64,000 nucleotides of DNA from Trematomus loennbergii (Eukaryota; Chordata; Actinopteri; Perciformes; Nototheniidae), in NCBI GenBank assembly GCA_012861695.1, contig JAAOOA010000090.1:1445994-1509993 (forward strand), in the 5' to 3' direction. A program made the translations under genes and the position numbers. The notes below the pieces were generated by a model. That model saw only the letters and a program-made list of their open reading frames with translations, was not told the origin of the DNA and did not search any database. Below, one piece after another: positions 45,985 to 57,405 of this stretch (positions are counted from its first letter, which is position 1; each line of letters starts with the position of its first letter).

Positions 45985-46105
45985 GGCTCCGAAATCAGAA
46001 TCAGAATCAGTTCTATTACCAGGTAGGTTGATACGTACGAGGAATTTGACTTGGTGTGTGGTGCATACATAAAAACCAAAAATAAAAAAACACAACTATT
46101 TTATG
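45985..46105 (-). repeat. Retroposon 3' tail fragment (AGAATCAGAATCAG)
   Basis: CAGAATCAGAATCAGTTCTA, then ACGTACGAGGAATTTGACTT and an A-rich stretch, a common fish LINE/SINE 3' end read in reverse. Confidence 0.5.
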
Positions 46106-46914
46106 AAAAATATAATAACATTAAAAATAACACAAAAATATAGTAAAATAAAAAAAACAGTATTTACATTGAAATAGAATGGAATAAAATATGAGCAGTA
46201 ATAATAAAAGACCAGATATTGTGTACATTGTGTGCATTAATGTGATGCAGAGAGTCTGCGTTGTGGCTGAGGGAAAGTGTCAGTGGGAATGAATGGTGGA
46301 ACGAGCTCCTCATTGACATCAGGAAAGCAGAAACTCTGCATTTCTTCCCTCACAAACTGAAAACTGTTTCCATTGTATCTTGGCAATTCAATTCTTGCAT
46401 AAAAAAAAAGTTATTTTAGGCCTGGGGTGTCAAACTCAATTTCTTAACCTGATAATAAACCTGATTCTGAGTCTGATTGACAATGTCATCATCCTAACAT
46501 TTAGATAACAGGATTGTTTTCTTTACATCTAAAGTAAATAACATTCAATTATAAATCAATAAGAGATGAAAATAAAGCAATGTTTCAGAAACTTAACATA
46601 ATATGCGAGGGTCTTTATCTTGTTGTCTCATAAACAATGGGATCTTTAGAAAACTAATGAAACAAAAACGCCTTCACTGGAAAATGGACAAACGAACAAA
46701 CTGATCTCTTTCATGATTAAAAGAACAATAAGTAAAATAAGCAAACACTTAATTAATGTAAAAAGGTGTAGCGCTGCGGCTAAAATCCCATTAAATAACT
46801 ATTTAATAAAAGAAGTGTTAAATATCTTTATTTACCTCTGTTGTTCCTGCTGTGCTGAGCTGCTTCTCACGAAGGAAAAGACAAGTGGATCAGATAACAC
46901 ACACACACACCACA

Positions 46915-46945
<31 letters not shown>

Positions 46946-47356
46946 CACCACACACACCACACCACACACACACACACAGAGGGGTCTCTGAGCTCCCACG
47001 GACGCAGTGAAATCATACATCTTTGGGGGTCGCTAATACATTACCAACAGCCATTATTTTATCACAAATAATGCATGTGTCAATGTAATGAGTATTGTTT
47101 ACGTTAACGAGGTAAATCGGCTAAAAGAAAAACATGTTTTCCAAAAGAACTACGCATCGTATTCTCTCTTGAATGACAATATGCCTGCACTTCACCTCCA
47201 ATAACCCTAACCCTTCCCTTTGTCTATGACGATCTATTGACTCACTTCCCTTTTTATCCTCCTGAAGAAGCCTCAGCGGCGAAACGTCGAGGAAACCCCC
47301 TCCTCTCCCTCTACTCTTTTAAATACCTTTTGGTTCTTTTAAAACGTACTTTTATC
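46106..47356. other. Gene-free sequence with a CA microsatellite
   Basis: Contains a (CA)n/CCACAC array at 46898-46977 and a truncated hAT-like end GGGGTGTCAAACTCAAT near 46425-46441. No coding region is supported. Confidence 0.5.
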
Positions 47357-48090
47357 CATTTATAAAACAATTGTATTTGTTTTATATCTTTTAATTTATT
47401 TTATGATCGTTTTTAACGGCTCTAGTCCGCTCACAGGACTATTTTTAACAACTACATGCAGCAAACAAACGGCAAAGGAACAAGAGATTAAAGGAACAAC
47501 TGCTTCAAACGGTGAGTAACGGACACAATAAAGAGTGTGCACACTGAAGACGCCGCAATACCCCACCAGGAAGTCGGGCTCCTCCAGACTGTATGTTGGC
47601 ATGGCAAGGATTTATGTGTGTGAGGCGTTTTGAAAACCATCATTATAATCTTTAACCACTGTTTCCTATACTTTCCCCCTTTAACCCTTTGTGTCCCCCA
47701 GGTGGAATGCATACTATAGTATATGAGTACTTTATTTGGGGTATTTTAAGTATATTTTTCGTTCTAGTTTTACTTGAGTACAATAGGAATGCAGGATTTC
47801 TTCAACCTCTGTATTTATATTTAAAAAAATGGCCTTTAGTTGAACACTTTCTTTAACTCTGCTGCCACCTGCTGGTATAAGTAGTTCGTGCACCTAACAC
47901 ACAGACAGACACGTGACCAGAAGTCTGCTTTTCATGAGAGCAACAAAATACCCTTCAAAAATAAAGGCACCAACGTCCTGCTGTGAGATTTATTATGAAT
48001 TAGAACAATTCTTTATTGCTTTTTATGAAGCACTCTTGAAAAAGAAAGGAAAAACAGATTCACTTTTAGCTTTGTGTTATGATTACTTAA
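47357..48090 (+). repeat. Duplicated block C
   Basis: Near-identical to 61510-62253 (block B) and to 5828-6512 (block A). B and C share an upstream TATAAAACAATTGTATTTG stretch that A lacks. It ends at TTAA (48087-48090), where a TTAA element follows. Confidence 0.85.
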
Positions 48091-48576
48091 AGTGGACCTA
48101 TCATGCTATATTTGAATAATATAGTGTAGGACCATACCTATATAAGGCATATTTATACTTTTTTTTTTTCAAAATACGAAACAGATCATGCATTTTAGCC
48201 ATGCATCATTTCGCTCAATTTGACATTTTTTTGCTGTTTTTGCAAGGGTTGATTCTGTGAGCAACAGCACCATCTAGAGGCCTGGCATATGTACTACAGC
48301 GTCTCCAGCGCTTTCGAACGGCAATGCCGTGGTTGTCTCCTCCTGATTGGTGGAGTTGGCCCAATAGCCGTAGCGCCACCGTCCTGACGTCAGGACAGTG
48401 TTCAAATCTGGATCAGTTTTGATCAGATCCGTTGCAGCCCCTTTTTAGAGATTTGGGTATGGAGGAAAATAGAGAGGGTTGTGTTTTCTGACACTTGGTG
48501 AGTTCCCTGGAACACCGGGGAAACATATTCATGTATAAAAGACGTACAAAAGTGCATTTTGCATGATAGGTCCCCT
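48091..48576. mobile_element. TTAA element of the AGTGGACCTATCATGC family (copy 1)
   Basis: TTAA at 48087-48090 and 48577-48580. Ends AGTGGACCTATCATGC and, inverted, AGGGGACCTATCATGC. Same insertion point as 62254-62675 in block B. Compared with that copy it has about 60 extra internal bases. Confidence 0.85.
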
Positions 48577-48580
48577 TTAA

Positions 48581-49696
48581 ATGAGTGTTGGTAGAGAGAT
48601 GACAGGAAACTTAAGAGAGGTGAAACACACATCTGTAAACAGGTTGTTTAACAGCTGCTGCGTAATAAATAATAATACAGTGTATTTATATAGCACTTAA
48701 GATACAAGAGACTAAGCTCAAAGTGCTCACAAAAACACACTTAACCCTTGTATGGTGTTCGGGTCTGTGGACCCGTTTTCATTATTTATCTAAAGAAAAA
48801 TGATATCCTTAATAATTTTTTCAAACTCGCACTCAATGGCCTTGGCTCATTTTCTGTGAAGAACATATATCAGAACACATTTTCAATTACCACCCACTGT
48901 ACACCCCCCCCTACACATTTATATTACATACAGGGTGTTCGGGTAAATAAAGCTCCTCCAGTTTGGGTCCTTATCAGAACTGATCAAGATGGCCAAAAGA
49001 TTCTCTGCTCAGAGGGCCTTGCAAATGATTTTGAAAGAGAGAGAACCATTTGATGATGATGTAGAGCAGGGGTGTCAAACTAAAAGTCATAGAATAGCAA
49101 TTTCATTTTAATTTTTTTATATCAGTTAGGCTATATATTGACATTTTGAGCGTATCTGAATATTGGGGGGATGTGTCCCCCCCAATGTATATGGTAAATT
49201 CGGCCCTGGTACATTCATTGGCTACGACTTGATGCGTAAATAAAGTAGATGATCTCTGTGAGAGTAATGATGATAAGTACCGTGATTTCTGCAGACCAAA
49301 AACAAAAGACATGTATTCATATTTGTACATTTATGAACATTGATCTGATATGTGAATTTATTGAAACCTCATGCACTTTACTGTGACCTTTCTAGTTGGA
49401 TGCAAACTGCATTTCATTGTACTCTGTGCAATGACAATAAAGTTTGATCTAATCTAATCTAATGTAGCTGGAGAGGTGCCAGTTCGCCTCATATGCACCA
49501 AACCCAACTACCCCCATCTGACACCTCTCCATTAGTGCATGTGTATAGGTCCTGTTTGTGCACGCATGTATTTCTGCCAATAATTAAAGTAAAGAATAGT
49601 TAATAACTAAACATAATTTGTTGCACGTATAATGTCTATAGCATAACGATAGCTAATTCTCTAAATGAATGGTTGTCTTTACGTGACTGATTATGT
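48581..49696 (+). repeat. Duplicated block D2
   Basis: Matches D1. Between TTAA 48741-48744 and 49066 it carries the piggyBac-type 5' end (CCCTTGTATGGTGTTCGGG) and transposase start. It continues without interruption into the sequence that flanks the 8-bp-TSD element in unit 1, so it is the empty site for that element. Confidence 0.85.
48989..49066 (+). pseudogene. piggyBac-type transposase N-terminus (26 codons)
   Basis: MAKRFSAQRALQMILKEREP and six more residues are open here, without the frameshift seen in D1. The frame then runs into the truncated hAT end at 49067. Upstream, at 48745, is the terminus CCCTTGTATGGTGTTCGGG next to TTAA, as expected for the left end of a piggyBac element. 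Confidence 0.55.
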
Positions 49697-49899
49697 GTTA
49701 GTATGAATAACATAATTATGAAATCTGCCATTGTGATGAAGTCCAGGATAATTTGTTGTTGAATGTTTTAAACTGATGCCATATACTTGACAGATATTTG
49801 AGTTTGGTTTGTGAAACCTTCACACTATGGGAGCCTACTTCACCTCTTTAACAACATCTTAGTTAATAATTTAACTCACACACTATAACCTTTATTCCA

Positions 49900-50136
49900 G
49901 CAATAAATCAGCACTTTGGAGACACTCCCTGAGTTACATGAGAGGAGACAGCGTTCAGCAGAGGAGGTCTGACAGAGCTCACTTGACTCACTGCAGAGAG
50001 AGAGACGGACTGAAAAACAGACGATCAGATTCACCTTCAGAACAAACTAACAACTTCCTCTGAGTTCAGCTACAGGAGAGAAAAGTGGAAACTACAACAC
50101 TGCTGCTTCAACCTGCGGACCCTCCGCCCCCTGAAG
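49900..50136 (+). other. Non-coding first exon of TRIM unit 2
   Basis: Equivalent of 38460-38712, ending CCCTGAAG before the donor GTGAGTCTG (50137). The acceptor is at 57388. The intron is 7.25 kb, against 2.49 kb in unit 1, because of added transposons. Confidence 0.5.
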
Positions 50137-50240
50137 GTGAGTCTGACTCCAAACAATACTCAAATGGCGCTTTTCCACTGCAGGACCTAGCACGGCTTAG
50201 CAGGGTTTAGTTTGGCCTTGGTAGGCCATGCTCACTTTAA

Positions 50241-51173
50241 AGGTCCCATGTCATGGCCATTTCTACTGATCATAATTCCATTGTTGAGGTCTACTAGAAC
50301 AGATTTACATTGTTCAATGTTCCAAACTCACATTGGTTTCTCATACAGAATCTCTGTATAGTATGTGTATTCACTCTCTGTCCTAAACGGCTTGTTGGAG
50401 CTCCTGCCCCCCGCCCCCCTCCCTATGAGCCCAGTGTGCTCTGATTGGTCAGCTCGCCCACTCAGTTCTGTTGAGTCCACCACCGTTACAGCGGAACATC
50501 AGTGATTATGTGTTACAATGGCGTTAGCAGCCAGAAAATGACACCAGTAATGACAAACAGATGAGAATGCTGCGTGGGGTCTGGGTGCCGTGTTGGTGGG
50601 ACGTTGCGGGGCTCGCTGCTCCGCCCTTTGAGGCTCGAGAGCGGACAGTGTGAGCTGGATTACTGGTCTCGTTTCCTGGTTGCTGCGTGGGGTCTGCGAG
50701 ACACCGCGGAACTCAGCCTGAGCACACACACACACTCACAGCCTGGCTGTTCGCCACATAGTTCGCCAAACACTCACAGCCTGAGAAAAGATAAGGCAGT
50801 CAGTGTATGTGCCGGCGAAACTCCGCGCAGTAGAGCGGCTGAGAAAAGATAAGGCTGAGTGAGTGTTTCTCCGCGATTACTCGTCTATTACCAACGTTCA
50901 GGTAGCTCTATGCTCGACGCTAAAGGTCCCCCCACTGCGTTTGATAGTGTTGCAAGGGATCCTGGTGTGTGAGGAGCTCCACGGATTGATCCATTTGGAT
51001 ATGGTGACGTCACTGTACCCAGAAAGAACAAAATGGAAAAAGAAAGTGTTAGAGTTTACTCGCTACAGGGTGTACTTTGAGGGTTTGTGACTCTGCAGAC
51101 CGTTTACATGCAGAAAAAGCTACATAACACCCAAGGGGACGGGTAATAACCAGAAAAGCATGACATGGGACCT
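50241..51173. mobile_element. TTAA element of the AGGTCCCATGTCATG family
   Basis: TTAA at 50237-50240 and 51174-51177. Ends AGGTCCCATGTCATG on both sides (inverted). 933 bp. Shares its ends and parts of its interior (GATTGGTCAGCTCG, TACTCGCTACAGGGTGTACT) with the 10835-12850 element. Confidence 0.88.
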
Positions 51174-51179
51174 TTAAGC

Positions 51180-51690
51180 TGCGTTTCCATTACAGTTAGT
51201 AACTGAGGTAGTTAACGACGCAGTGTAGGCGGGGCGATCGGCTGTTCGGCGGGCGGAGCGACGCTGCGTAAAACTGCCGTGACGTTATCTTCAATGCGAC
51301 ACAACTCACAAAACACCATAACAATGGAGGATATGGAAGCGATCGTTTACTTGGTTCTTGGTATGTGGCTTTTTATCACAGCAAGGAGGTATAGTGTTGT
51401 CCTTTTGTATGTGTATCTTGCTTTATTATAGACAACTCAGGAGACAGCGAGTATGGTTAACTGTGCTTTATTCGCGCTCTGTGCTACATCATATAACATA
51501 CTCATATAACATTCCGGGTATTCACAACTCCGGACCAAAGAGTATGTCACAACATTACAGGAGGCAAACTTTGTTTCGGAAAAGGCTGCGTATAGCAAGA
51601 CGAAATACAGAAGAAACTAACAGGAGAGTTTGGGCAATCATACAACATGTATATACATGTGTTTGTCAAATGATTGAAAAAAAATGTTAT
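51180..51690. other. Harbinger-like or unassigned sequence
   Basis: Starts GCTGCGTTTCCATTACAGTT and resembles 51975-52080 (AACGCAGTGTAGGCGG is shared). A 113-residue plus-strand frame at 51358-51699 is Arg-rich with no recognised domain. Confidence 0.3.
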
Positions 51691-51699
51691 CAGAATTGA

Positions 51700-53056
51700 C
51701 TATTTAGTAAATATTTGAATTTCAAGCCCGTGACTGTCTCTGTGTATTCTTGTATGTTGGTGTGATGGTTGTATGTGGCTGCCTGCTTGAACATGTCCCA
51801 GTCTGTAGTGTCAAAGCAGTCTCTGAGTGCAGCTGTGCTGTCCTCTGACCACACCCGTACCTGTTTTGAAACCGATTTGATGGCTTTTACCCTGGCTCTG
51901 TAATGGCGCATTTCCACTACACGGCCTCGCTCGGCCTACCTCGGTATGGCTAGGCCTCGTTAGGACTGGCTCACTTTATGGCGCATTTCCATTACAGTTT
52001 AGGAACTGGGGTAGTATCTATAGTAACGCAGTGTAGGCGGAGCCGTGACGTCATCTTCAATGAGTACCCCAGAAAAACAACACAGCCGTTAGCTGTTAGC
52101 ACTCAGAGCTCACAGCTCCTCATATCTGTTCAGAAACTAGACAAAAGTTAAAAAAGTACAAACCACAGACTGCCTGTGTCATGGCGAATACAGTCGCCGC
52201 TTTATTTATGTCTGTAGGCCGTTGTTGTGAGTGTGGACGGTCGGAGCATATATTGCGTTAGCTTAGCCAATCTCCATTTAGAAAACACGCATTTTAAAAG
52301 GTTTTTCGCCTGCCGTCTGTCTGCAGACTTGTCAAAGCATTAATTCATGATTTTTACTAACCGGTATCAGTATGTTGTTACTTCGGCATCATTTTGAAAC
52401 GTGTATTACAATTAAATCATGGTCAAATATGTTCATCTTGTTGTAGTTGTAGCCCCCTTGCCAGCGATTCTCTCTCTAGTTTAGCATACTCAACCCGACT
52501 CAGCCTGGTTGTTCCTGGCCCTAGAACCACGATTTTATGGGGCCAGAAAAACTGTGAATTAGGACCCGCTAGCCGGTACTAGGCCAAGTGGAAACGCAAC
52601 CAAAGACGGGCCGCTGACGTCACAGCTCTCTTAAACGGGGCTCCGCGCTGTAGTGGAAACGCGCCATAAGCTGGTTCCAACAGAACAGTGAGGTGATCAG
52701 AAAGGCCGATGTTGGGGAGGGGGGATGCCTTGTAAGCACCTTTGATGTTGGTATAGACCAGGTCTAATGTGTTTTTTCCCCTGGTTGGAAAATCGACATG
52801 CTGATATATTTTAGGCAGCACAGTTTTTAAGTTAGTGTGGTTGAAGTCTCCAGCTACGATGAGAAGGCCGTCTGGGTGTGCTGTCTGCTGCTCACTGATG
52901 GCTCTGTACAGTTTACCGAGTGCCTCCTCTTTACCCTCGCTACTGGGGTTAGGCGGGAGGTAAACAGCCACCACAAGAATCACTGTAAACTCCCTCGGCA
53001 GGTAAAAAGGACGGCATTTTAGAACCATAAATTCCACCAGTGGCGAGCAGTGTTGG
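51700..53056 (-). pseudogene. LINE endonuclease-domain remnant, split by a Harbinger MITE
   Basis: On the minus strand 53037-52670 reads as an AP-endonuclease: VAVYLPPNPSS, LLIVAGDFNHTNLK, FPTRGKNTLDLVYTN, GLSDHLTV. The reading resumes at about 51900-51740 with KQVRVWSEDS...DWDMFKQAAT, the linker after the endonuclease in a common fish non-LTR family. The MITE at 51904-52666 interrupts it with a TAA duplication. More LINE-like sequence appears at 54220-54342, between two TTAA elements. No reverse transcriptase is left. Confidence 0.75.
51904..52666. mobile_element. Harbinger-type MITE with TAA target duplication
   Basis: Flanked by TAA (51901-51903 and 52667-52669). Ends TGGCGCATTTCCACTAC and, inverted, TGGCGCGTTTCCACTAC. 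763 bp. It is inserted in the LINE remnant. The 3-bp TWA-type duplication fits PIF/Harbinger. Confidence 0.85.
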
Positions 53057-53060
53057 TTAA

Positions 53061-54215
53061 CCTGTTAAGCTCTGAGCCTGTTTTTCAGGTCTCAGGCTCG
53101 AAAATGACATTCCCAGAACAAATGACCATATCTTCCCTTCTAAAAGGGTTAAATTAATAATCTTTTTTCTCAAAGTAATGATAAACCTGTGAGTTGGATG
53201 TAGAAAAGTCAGAATCAATATAGATGTTTTTTATTTTAAAGAAAATTCAGATTTTACATAGTAAAAAACTGTAAATTATAGTGTCCGTCCAAAGATTCTT
53301 TTTTACTTATAGTGAAAACTACCGTTGGATGATGGGTTAGTAGACTAAAAGCTTTAGGAATCCAAAGTACAACATATAATAAGTACCCTGTATCAAGATT
53401 GATGCAAAACAAGTGACATTTGACCTTTTTAGAGAGGTTTAGCCAAAACCACTCCACCTCTGAGGTGATTTGGGTGAAAATGTTTTTTTTTTCATATCTC
53501 TGGCCCCCCTTGGTCGATTTTGATGGTTGACACCTCTTTCTGACCGTTAGAGCCAATAGAATCGAAGGCGGAGTCCCCCACACACACACGTTGTGAAAAC
53601 AAACGGTGGGGGCTTCGCACATGCAGGTTTGCACCAGAGTGAAGCGATCTCTCGCTCTGACATCTGGAAACGAAAAAGCAGTTTTATTGCTTATGGATTA
53701 TCAGAAATCATTTCAAAGAGGACACATTGGATTAACCTATGGATTAACTGCAGCATCGTTTTTTATCGTTTTAATGCCATTGAAGACCAGTTTTGACCAA
53801 GGTAAGCCATGTTAGCGTTTGTAGCTACCTAGCGCCACCTGTTTTGATGTACGCTTTCGTTTATAGCGTCGCAAATGTTTATCACTGAGTGTTGAGGTGG
53901 GCACCCCCAGACTCTGTGTCTCCAGGAGATGCTAATCAATGGGTTGGCTGTGCATCTAGGATAAGTAATAAGGGAGTTATGAGTGAGTTTAGGTGCAGTG
54001 ATAGGTTAGCATTTTTCGCTCGTGGCTAATTCAGAGGCTGAGTGTTAGCATTGTGAGGTTTTTTTTGGGAACATTTTTTAAAAGATCAGTTAGCTGAGTT
54101 TATTCCCGTTGCATGGATATAAAACATTCATAGTTTATTAAATATTAAGATTCCTTAGACGTTGTTTCCTGCAAATGACGCGTTTATCCGCCCGGTGGGG
54201 GCGGTGCGTAACAGG
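53061..54215 (+). mobile_element. TTAA element, left arm of a large palindrome
   Basis: TTAA at 53057-53060 and 54216-54219. Ends CCTGTTAAGCTC and, inverted, CCTGTTACGCAC. 1155 bp, inserted in the LINE remnant. A 126-residue minus-strand frame at 53254-53634 has a counterpart in the next copy, but it looks non-coding. Confidence 0.85.
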
Positions 54216-54346
54216 TTAACAATAACAGTATCTCGGCACCAAGCGTCACTGATGTACACACACACCCCGCCGCCGCGTACTGCCCCATAATAAGAACATT
54301 TGAGAAAATAACAGATCATGAAAAGAAAATCTTTCTAATAAATTAA

Positions 54347-55461
54347 CCTCTTCTACACCGCACCCCCGATATCGGGGGGGGGAAACGCGTCATCTGAGGA
54401 AACAGTGTCTGAGGGCATCTTAATATTTAATAAACTATGAATGTTTTATATCCATGTAACGGGAATAAACTCATCTAACTGATCATTTAAAAAAAAAAAT
54501 CAAAAATAAACCCACAATGCTAACGCTGAGCCTCTAAATTAGCAACGAGCGAAAAATGCTAACAGATTACTGCACCGGAATTCACTCATAAAACCTTATT
54601 ATTTATCTTTTCTGCACATCCAACACATCGTTTCACATCGTGAGATGACACAGAATCGATGGGTACATACATTATCACTCTATGATACGAACTCGCGACT
54701 TTATAAACAAAAACAGACATCAAAACATGTGGCGCTAGGTAGCTAAAAATGCTAACATGGTTTACCTGTGTCGTAGTCTGGTCAAAAGTAGTCTTCAATG
54801 GCATTAAAACGATAAAAACGCTGCTGAAGTTAATCCATAGGTTAATCCAATGTGTCTGTGTCCCTTTGAAATGATTTCTGTTAACCCATAAGCAATAAAC
54901 CTGCTTTTCCGTTTCCAGATGTCAGAGCTAGAGTATAGGTTCGCTCTGATGCAAAACTGCATGCGCGAAGCCCGCCCCTTTTTTTTTTACCATGTGTGTG
55001 AGTGGGGAGATTCCCCTTCGATTCTATTGGCTCTAACGGTCAGAAAGAGATGTCAATCACCAAAATCGACCAATGGGTTCCAGAGAAACGGTAAAACCCC
55101 CATTTCCACCCAAATCACCTCAGAGGTGGAGTTTTTTTTGCTAAACCTCTCTGTACTTTGGATTCCTAAAGCTTTTAGTCTACCTTACCATCATCCAAGG
55201 GTAGTTTTCACTATAAGTAAAAATAATTTTTGGACGGACACTATAATTTACAGTTTTTTACTATGTTCAATCTGAATTTTCTTTAAAATAAAAAACATCT
55301 ATATTGATTCTGACTTTTCTACATCCAACTCACAGGTTTATCATTACTTTGAGAAAAAAGATTATTAATTTAACCCTTTTAGAAGGGAAGATATGGTCAT
55401 TTGTTCTGGGAATGTCATTTTCGAGCCTGAGACCTGAAAAACAGGCTCAGAGCTTAAGAGG
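54347..55461 (-). mobile_element. TTAA element, right arm of the palindrome (inverted copy)
   Basis: TTAA at 54343-54346 and 55462-55465. It is the same family as 53061-54215 in the opposite orientation, from ends CCTCTTCTACACCGC and (inverted) CCTCTTAAGCTC. 1115 bp. Confidence 0.85.
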
Positions 55462-55495
55462 TTAAGGTCTGTTTTGTTTGTTTAGATCTACTGAT

Positions 55496-55880
55496 AAAGG
55501 TGGGGTAGGTAAGTTTGAGAAACCGGCTCGAGATACACTTTTTGTTATATTCCATGGAATGCTCTTAACATCCCGATAGCAATGAATATCTTAAGTGCTT
55601 TGACAAAAAATCCATAAAAAAATGTCATCTGTGGAAGCCGTAGTACTGTAAAAAGCACGACCAATCATCTGAGCCGGCCCGGCTAAAATAACTGGAAGGC
55701 CTACCTGCCTGTCAGCCTTCCATCTGTGCACAAACTCATCTCGTGCCCTCATTGGTCATGTGCGCGTTCGTGTGTGTTGGAGGAGGGGCTCTGTAAGGAA
55801 GTGGCAGATTTTTTCCGGTTGTGTATTTTCAATTCTAGCGCACTCGAGCTGGTTTCTCCAAAATTACCTACCCCACCTTT
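55496..55880. mobile_element. Short MITE (AAAGGTGGGGTAGGTAA ends)
   Basis: Inverted ends AAAGGTGGGGTAGGTAA...TTACCTACCCCACCTTT. The right flank TTTAAC suggests a TTAA target, but the left flank is GATAA. Only the right end is present in unit 1 (to 39713). Confidence 0.65.
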
Positions 55881-55960
55881 AACACAGAGGAAATCACGAT
55901 AAAAATACTTGTTACAAACAAACAGTTTAATCATCAAACAAGTGCAAATAACAAAGCAAA

Positions 55961-56055
55961 CTATAAACATAAATACAACCGTTCCTGCTGGGCCAGATCT
56001 GCACTGTGCATCTCCCTCAGGACTGTGAGGTGCTCCTCTCCTCGTTTCCTCTTGC
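55961..56055 (-). pseudogene. Last exon of Harbinger SANT-type protein (copy 2)
   Basis: After an acceptor on the minus strand (TTGTCTTCCAG) the frame reads KRKRGEEHLTVLREMHSADL to a stop at 55961-55963. Same exon as 39793-39887. The middle exon or exons of the protein are missing. Confidence 0.55.
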
Positions 56056-56853
56056 CTGGAAGACAATAAGATAAACCTTATTTTTTTTAATCACCGTAGG
56101 GAAATTCAGGTGTCATAGCAGCAACAGCAACATGAAAAACACAGGACAGGTACAGGTCACGTAAGGATATAAGAATAAAATATATAAGTATAAACAGAAC
56201 GGTAAGGATGAACTAAAGACGGTTCTGGCCCTAGATGTTTACAATGATTGTGAAAGTGAATTACATTATGTCCAGCCTGTTGATAATGAATATAAATATA
56301 TGTATACATATGTATGAGTATGTACAAATATACAGTCATGAAGTAAATGGATAATTACAAATGAATATAAGTATGAATAATTATGAGACCAGTTTAAAGT
56401 GCAACAATACTTAACAATGAAGAATATACAAGAATATATTAGGATGTCACACACAATTTTACTAGCTGCAACATTAATAGTGATTCTTACTACTTTTACT
56501 TTTGGTACGTTACTTTACTTGTAACAGAGCATTTCCACACATTGGTATTGCTTATTTTACTTACTGACGATGATCTACATTTTAAAGAAAGTCACAATTC
56601 CAGTCGTTTTGCCATGCCTATTTCTTACTTAAGTCTAAAAACTGGACGTAAACAATGGTACATATGGTGTTAGCAAACAATAGCTCTTGCTAATGCTATC
56701 TGTGCTAACCGTAGCTCTTCGGGGCTCCATAAAAGCATGGGTTGTCGAACATAAATGTACGGATAAAATAGGCATGTTTGTTAGAAATGAACTTTACAAT
56801 AGATAAGGACACAACGCTTTCAAGCAAAGAACAGAGCGTTAGCAAAAACGTAC

Positions 56854-56995
56854 CATCCTGCAGCCGTTGCCGAGTCCAGGCGTCGTTTCGCGTTGCGACG
56901 CCGAGCTCCCGCTGTATTTTTTCATCCGCAACGAGATGGAGTAACGTCTGTACCTCGTCAAACGACCACGGCGTGTTTTTTGTTGTTGCTGCCAT
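56854..56995 (-). pseudogene. First exon of Harbinger SANT-type protein (copy 2)
   Basis: From ATG 56995 the frame reads MAATTKNTPWSFDEVQTLLH and on through VADEKIQRELGVATRNDA to a donor GTACGT (56853 downward). This is the first helix region of the SANT/Myb-like domain of Harbinger partner proteins. The exon is intact in this copy and broken in unit 1, but the middle of the gene has been lost in both. Confidence 0.65.
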
Positions 56996-57405
56996 TTCTT
57001 TATGGATTTGTTTAACGGTAGCTTGTCTGTTTTAAAAATGGTGCTTATGCGACGCTTGGGGACTGTCTCGCGCAACGATTTTGACGATTCTCTCTGACCA
57101 ATCAGCAGTCGGGAGTGTTTACGTCACTAGTTTAGCATATTCAGCTCGGTTGTTGGCTCGGTAGGAACCTCGATTTTCGAGGACCAGAAAAAAAGTTAAA
57201 AAGTACCCGTGAGCCGGAACTACCCCTAGTGGAAAAGCAAAAAAAAGCGGGCCGGGCCAAACTAAACCGTGCTAAGCCGTGCTAGGTCCTACAGTGGAAA
57301 AGCGCCAAAAGTGTATTTCAGTGAAGTCATTAGAGGAGGGGGAGGGGAGCCATGACTGACTGTATACTCCTGTCTGCTGTGTTTTCAGCTTCACTCAGAG
57401 ACAAC

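Larger units (their letters stand above)
50165..57307 (-). mobile_element. PIF/Harbinger-type element in the TRIM unit 2 intron, expanded
   Basis: Same element and position as 38741-41122, with the same TGGCGCTTTTCCACTGCAGG ends. It has been enlarged by at least four later insertions: 50241-51173, 53061-54215, 54347-55461 and 55496-55880. The LINE and inner Harbinger pieces near 51700-53056 are also inside it. Confidence 0.7.

Noticed and set aside
53254..53634. Frame shared between the two palindrome arms (also 54919-55275)
   Set aside because: Similar frames are expected from two copies of one element. Composition is not protein-like, and the second copy lacks a central piece, so I treat it as non-coding.
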